Source: Candidatus Competibacteraceae bacterium (GTDB lineage: Bacteria; Pseudomonadota; Gammaproteobacteria; Competibacterales; Competibacteraceae). From it: a stretch of DNA of 10,790 nucleotides. Numbering within the stretch: position 1 is the stretch's first letter; the number at the start of each line of letters is the position of its first letter. The stretch spans positions 1 through 10,790 of the forward strand of contig JAGRHI010000332.1 of the NCBI GenBank assembly GCA_020445045.1, given 5' to 3'. Below the pieces are notes generated by a model that made no database searches, was not told where the DNA came from, and worked only from the letters and a program-made list of their open reading frames with translations. Positions 7,994 to 10,790 of the stretch are shown in pieces. The translations under genes were made by a program, and so were the position numbers.

Positions 7994-8379
7994 TCAGTTC
8001 GCGGTGTATTCGGGGTAAGCCAATATAATCTCGCCGATACTGATTTCCAGATCGTCCACCAAGGCTCGGGTTTTAAAGACATAAACGTCTTGGCGTTGCA
8101 AGGTGATGGCGGCTTGCAACGAAAGCGTCTGACCGAGGCATCGCGGTAAAGCCAGGCGCCACCATCAAAACCCGCACTCCCTTGCCGGCCCAACCGGCAA
8201 CGCGCCACCCGTAAACGTTCGCTGTATCGCGCGGCCAAACGTTAACTTTTAGGATACAGCAAACGCGAGAACAAGCACCACTCCGCCCAGAACTCGACCA
8301 AGGCAAACCGATTCTTCGCCAGCGCCGTCTCCAAGATTCCACCATCCAGATCCAGAGAGCCGGCCCATTTCGATTGCAT
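7994..8379 (-). pseudogene. Multiply disrupted ORF, hotdog-like C-terminal half
   Basis: A continuous product can only be followed by switching frames. From the ATG at 8379 the frame reads 45 residues, including NRFALVEFWAEWCLFSRLLY, then hits a TAA at 8242-8244. The same frame goes on sensibly after it (RLAARYSERLRVA). Coherent sequence then moves to a second frame (GKGVRVLMVAPGFTAMP) and, near 8134-8140, to a third. The third reads GQTLSLQAAITLQRQDVYVF, then KTRALVDDLEIS, and ends with TGA at 7994-7996. Removing one base at the last shift joins AMP to GQTL. That third part aligns by eye with the C-terminal half of the FabZ-like neighbour (GSTMELHSELILKRESMFV, then ALVNGAEIS), so I infer a second hotdog-fold gene. 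The FALVEFWAEWC stretch also resembles a thioredoxin beta strand plus active-site helix but lacks the CxxC pair, so a fusion remnant is not excluded. Sequencing errors could mimic some lesions. Confidence 0.55.
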
Positions 8380-8394
8380 CCGTGCCGTCGTCCC

Positions 8395-8932
8395 TCATCC
8401 GCCGAACTCGCCCAGCATGGTGGGAGGCAGCGTGGCGGGGGTGAGTTGACCCTTGCTAATCTCGGCGCCGTTCACCAGGGCGACCACCTTGCAGACGAAC
8501 ATGCTCTCGCGTTTCAAGATCAGTTCCGAATGCAATTCCATGGTGCTGCCGGGATAAACGGGGTCGATGTGCTTGATCTTGCTCTCGGTCAGAATCATCA
8601 AATTGCCGCCCAGAATCCCGGCCGTGCCTTCGGTCCGCGCTAATCGCGCCAACAGCGCGTCCATGTCGCCGAGTTCTTCACACCAGCCGAGCAAGATCAC
8701 CAGCATTCCCGAACTCCGCGCCAGCGCCGCGATGATCAAGACGCCGGGGAAAATCGGAAAATCCGGGAAATGCCCCGGCAACACAGGCTCATTCCGCGAG
8801 ACCGTTGGACAGATGCAGTGGTTGCCTTCGTAATGAAAAGCCTTGACCCCGATCCAACATCATCATCGGATAGCGCTGCGGTAGAAACCGTCGGGTCGTG
8901 TACGCATCGATGCTCAAGTATATGTTCAACAC
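8395..8932 (-). pseudogene. Frameshifted FabZ-like hotdog dehydratase
   Basis: Two overlapping frames together spell one FabZ-type protein. The upstream frame gives TTRRFLPQRYPMMMLDR, matching the family's LPHRYPFLLVDRV opening. It then falls out of frame and stops near 8789. The other frame supplies FHYEGNHCICPTVSRNEP, then LPGHFPDFPIFPGVLII, and runs to the stop at 8395. Deleting one C from the run 8847-8850 restores DRVKAFHYEG. The A-run 8836-8839 is a less likely site. FabZ dehydrates beta-hydroxyacyl-ACP using a His and a Glu fourteen residues apart. The His is present (8770-8772), but the Glu position is Ala (GCG, 8728-8730), so the product would be inactive as a dehydratase even without the frameshift. 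A segment rich in Leu and Asp between the central helix and the C-terminal strands is longer than in FabZ. The 5' end is uncertain; 8932 is a GTG in the first frame. Confidence 0.75.
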
Positions 8933-8970
8933 GAATGGCGCTGAATACTCGAAGTCAGGCTGACGCGGCG

Positions 8971-9002
8971 CCCCCTTTTTCAAAGGGGGTTGAGGGGATT
9001 TC
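8971..9002. repeat. G/C-rich palindromic repeat element
   Basis: Perfect 8-base arms CCCCCTTT (8971-8978) and AAAGGGGG (8982-8989) flank a three-base loop, followed by TTGAGGGGATTTC. It resembles the short dispersed palindromes of the form CCCCCTTT-x-AAAGGGGG plus a GAGGGGATTT tail found in many copies in various bacterial genomes; that match is from memory. It lies between the phosphoribulokinase stop and the FabZ-like remnant. It could attenuate transcription on the minus strand, but there is no U-tract after the hairpin. Confidence 0.5.
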
Positions 9003-9036
9003 CGCTTCTAAATCGACCACGGCTCATTGAGGAGAG

Positions 9037-9906
9037 CTATAGTTCCCGGCGGACCAACCGTTCGATCAACGGTTGCAGGATGATTTCCATGGCGAAGCCC
9101 ATCTTGCCACCCGGCACCACGATGGTGTTGCGGCGCGACATGAATGAGTCGTGAATCATATGAATCAGATGAGGGAAATTCGGTTGGGTTTTGCGGGCAT
9201 CCTTGAAACGGATCACCACAAAGCTTTCATCCAGCGTGGGGATATCGCGCGCGGTGAAGGGGTTGGAGGTATCCACCGTCGGCACCCGCTGAAAGTTGAT
9301 GTCGGTGCATGAAAACTGCGGCACGATATAGTGAGTGTAATCGTACATCCGCCGCAGGATGGCGTCGGTCACCGCCTCGGCGCTGTAGCCGCGCTCAGCG
9401 GTATCGCGGTGAATTTTCTGGATCCATTCCAGGTTGACGATCGGCACCACCCCGATCAGCAGATCCACATAGCGGGCGACATTCACCTTGTCGGTCACCA
9501 CCCCGCCGTGCAAGCCCTCGTAGAACAGCAGGTCGCTCCTGGGCGGTAATTGCACCCAAGGTGAAAACGTTCCCGGCTCCTGGCCATAACGCTCGGCCTC
9601 TTCCTGGCTGTGCAGGTAATGGCGCCGCAGTCCACTGCCACGCTCGCCATACTCCATGAACAGCGCTTCCAAGCGGTCGAACAGATTGCCCTCGGGGCCG
9701 AAGTGACTAAGATTGCGGCCCCCCCGGTAAGCTTGTTCGCATTGCCGTTGCATTTCCAGCCGATCATGGCGATGGAAGCTGTCGCCTTCGACGATGACGG
9801 CATTGATGCCATCTCGACGAAAAATATGCTCCATCGCGACCCGAACCGTCGAAGTGCCGGCGCCAGACGAACCGGTAATGGCGATAATCGGATGCTGTTT
9901 TGACAT
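9037..9906 (-). CDS. prkB: Phosphoribulokinase, proteobacterial type
   Basis: A 289-residue cytosolic kinase that phosphorylates ribulose 5-phosphate to ribulose 1,5-bisphosphate, the RuBisCO substrate, in the Calvin-Benson-Bassham cycle. The P-loop is GSSGAGTS (residues 12-19). Further conserved sites are the catalytic base Asp42 in VEGDSFHRHDR with Arg49, the Walker B Glu130 in LLFYEGLHGG, and K164, R167 and R172 in IQKIHRDTAERG. These correspond to the Rhodobacter enzyme's D42, R49, E131, K165, R168 and R173. Length matches the family (about 290). The frame stays open to 10131, but the ATG at 9906 gives MSKQHPIIAITGSSGAG, the canonical N-terminus, and no family member carries a 75-residue leader. 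No strong ribosome site is visible. No RuBisCO or other cbb gene is in the window, so it is either solitary or separated from them. Confidence 0.95.
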   Translation of the reverse strand: MSKQHPIIAITGSSGAGTSTVRVAMEHIFRRDGINAVIVEGDSFHRHDRLEMQRQCEQAYRGGRNLSHFGPEGNLFDRLEALFMEYGERGSGLRRHYLHSQEEAERYGQEPGTFSPWVQLPPRSDLLFYEGLHGGVVTDKVNVARYVDLLIGVVPIVNLEWIQKIHRDTAERGYSAEAVTDAILRRMYDYTHYIVPQFSCTDINFQRVPTVDTSNPFTARDIPTLDESFVVIRFKDARKTQPNFPHLIHMIHDSFMSRRNTIVVPGGKMGFAMEIILQPLIERLVRREL

Positions 9907-10150
9907 GACCGCCCTAGCAGTGATTGACAGGCATCGAATGATAAACCAGCCTATATTGCAGTGCGGCAAACCGCTGCGGAGGACTCGATCAGGGGCTGGC
10001 TTGTTCCGAATTAGCGAATTTGTCGATTTGGCGAACGACAATGGCAAAAATTGGGGAAAACAAGGAATATCGGAGAGAAGATCGGGATCGGGAGGATTTA
10101 CGCAAGCATCGTCCGGCGGCAAAATGCCCAATTTAAATGCTTGCTAGGCA
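9907..10150. other. Intergenic spacer upstream of phosphoribulokinase
   Basis: No credible ORF lies in these 244 bases. It must contain the phosphoribulokinase promoter unless that gene reads through from the nuo operon. I see no convincing minus-strand -35/-10 pair. Two inverted repeats are present: TTGTCG (10020-10025) with CGACAA (10036-10041), and a longer one directly after the DUF2818 stop listed separately. Confidence 0.5.
10102..10144 (-). terminator. Inverted repeat after the DUF2818 gene, possible nuo-operon terminator
   Basis: Perfect 8-base arms GCAAGCAT (10102-10109) and ATGCTTGC (10137-10144) enclose 27 bases that contain a nested GGCA-AAA-TGCC hairpin. It begins seven bases after the DUF2818 stop, where the nuo operon would be expected to end. 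There is no run of T after the stem on the minus strand, so it is not a classical intrinsic terminator. It may instead be an RNA 3'-end stabiliser. Confidence 0.35.
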
Positions 10151-10471
10151 TCATTGCCCACTCTGCCGTAATAAGCGCCGCAGCTGGTGACGATAGATAA
10201 ATCCGGGCATGGCGCTCACCGCAAACAGGCACAAAGTCACCACATAAAATTCCCATCCCTGTGTATGCAGGACACCGGTCGTCTTGTATTCGAAACCGAA
10301 GCCTACACCAACGATCAATCCGTAGAGCGATCCCCACTCGACCCACCTTAACCAAGAAGGTTTAGCCCGCTGACGCGGAATCGCGAACAGCCAGCGTTCA
10401 CTCAGCCAAGGCAGGTTGGCGGCCATCACCGCCAACCCCAGCCAAAACCCAACCAGCAAGCCCTGCGACAC
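10151..10471 (-). CDS. DUF2818 family membrane protein
   Basis: A 106-residue integral membrane protein with three predicted helices at about residues 4-21, 44-62 and 73-94, and a basic cytoplasmic-looking C-terminus (RHQLRRLLRQ). The AANLPWLSERWLF stretch after helix 1 is typical of DUF2818. In proteobacteria these genes commonly follow nuoN, as here, suggesting a role linked to assembly or function of complex I; no experimental function is known to me. The start is GTG at 10471, thirteen bases after the nuoN stop. An AGGC just before it is a weak ribosome site, so the gene is probably translationally coupled to nuoN. Confidence 0.85.
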   Translation of the reverse strand: MSQGLLVGFWLGLAVMAANLPWLSERWLFAIPRQRAKPSWLRWVEWGSLYGLIVGVGFGFEYKTTGVLHTQGWEFYVVTLCLFAVSAMPGFIYRHQLRRLLRQSGQ

Positions 10472-10484
10472 GCCTAAACGATGC

Positions 10485-10790
10485 CTAGTTCAGCAATGCC
10501 GTGGCGCACCAACTCATCAGCGCGGTCGGATACAACCCCAACACCACCAACAGCAGCCCATTGGCGCTGATGACAATTTCAGTATCGCGGCTGAGCTCGA
10601 TAGGCACGCTCTGTTCAGATTTGTCGAAGTAGATGCACTTTACCACCCGCAGGTAATAGAACGCACCAATCACCGAGAACACCACGCCGAAGACCGCCAA
10701 CCACACCAGCCCCACATCAACCACGGCCTGCAACACGACCCACTTGGCGTAGAAACCGGCCATGAACGGGATGCCGGCCATCGACATCAT
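10485..10790 (-). CDS. nuoN: NADH-quinone oxidoreductase subunit N, C-terminal part (runs off right edge)
   Basis: The last 101 residues of a proton-translocating membrane subunit of respiratory complex I. MAGIPFMAGFYAKWVVLQAVV matches the conserved SLAGIPPxxGFxAK helix of the antiporter-like subunits. It is followed by VVFSVIGAFYYLRVVKCIYF, with the conserved Tyr-Tyr-Leu-Arg-Val-Val-Lys, and a final helix ending in LLVVLGLYPTALMSWC. The 5' part lies beyond 10790; the methionines at the edge are internal. NuoN is usually the last core gene of the nuo operon, and the DUF2818 gene follows it here, consistent with that order. Subunit M shares the fold, but the DUF2818 neighbour and the ending favour N. 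Confidence 0.92.
   Translation of the reverse strand: MMSMAGIPFMAGFYAKWVVLQAVVDVGLVWLAVFGVVFSVIGAFYYLRVVKCIYFDKSEQSVPIELSRDTEIVISANGLLLVVLGLYPTALMSWCATALLN

Noticed and set aside
8242..8379. Thioredoxin gene
   Set aside because: FALVEFWAEWC looks like thioredoxin, but the second active-site Cys is absent and the downstream sequence fits a hotdog C-terminus better; kept only as an alternative.
9922..9955. TTGACA on the plus strand followed by TATATT
   Set aside because: The spacing is about 22 bases, too long for a sigma-70 promoter, and there is no plus-strand gene downstream.
9907..10131. 75-codon in-frame extension upstream of the phosphoribulokinase ATG
   Set aside because: The family starts at the MSKxHPIIAITGSSGAG segment; the extension lacks a ribosome site and any conserved feature.

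Overview
The window looks like a chromosomal segment of an autotrophic or facultatively autotrophic Gram-negative proteobacterium, most likely a gammaproteobacterium. The evidence is a bacterial-type phosphoribulokinase (Calvin cycle), the tail of an NADH dehydrogenase I operon (nuoN plus a DUF2818 gene), a DUF349 repeat protein, and envelope genes that only make sense with an outer membrane. No rRNA, tRNA, CRISPR array, integrase or transposase was seen.

Layout: (1) 49-3899, plus strand: a very long DUF349-repeat protein with a HEAT-like N-terminus, followed by an overlapping EamA/DMT-family permease. (2) 3949-7952, minus strand: a compact four-gene cassette, transcribed from 7952 down to 3949. 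It encodes a LolD-like ABC ATPase, a LolC/E-like FtsX-fold permease, a secreted LolA-like periplasmic carrier and a predicted outer-membrane beta-barrel protein. Spacings are very short and the genes are visibly more AT-rich than their surroundings. (3) 7994-8932, minus strand: two decayed, adjacent reading frames upstream of the cassette in the same orientation. The first is a frameshifted FabZ-like hotdog dehydratase that has also lost the catalytic Glu position. The second is a more damaged ORF whose C-terminal half resembles the first. (4) 8933-9036: a short spacer with a G/C-rich palindromic repeat. (5) 9037-9906, minus: phosphoribulokinase. (6) 9907-10150: non-coding spacer with two inverted repeats. 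(7) 10151-10790, minus: DUF2818 membrane protein and the 3' part of nuoN, which runs off the right edge.

How the parts may work together: the cassette has one component for each compartment (cytoplasmic ATPase, inner-membrane permease, periplasmic carrier, outer-membrane barrel). This suggests a dedicated Lol-like route moving a lipid or lipidated molecule to or through the outer membrane. Its substrate cannot be read from the sequence. The broken hotdog genes directly upstream raise the possibility that the cassette once served a fatty-acid/polyketide-like biosynthetic locus whose enzymes have decayed here. Their higher G+C content argues for caution. Phosphoribulokinase and NuoN/DUF2818 are housekeeping energy and carbon metabolism genes with no evident functional tie to the cassette.
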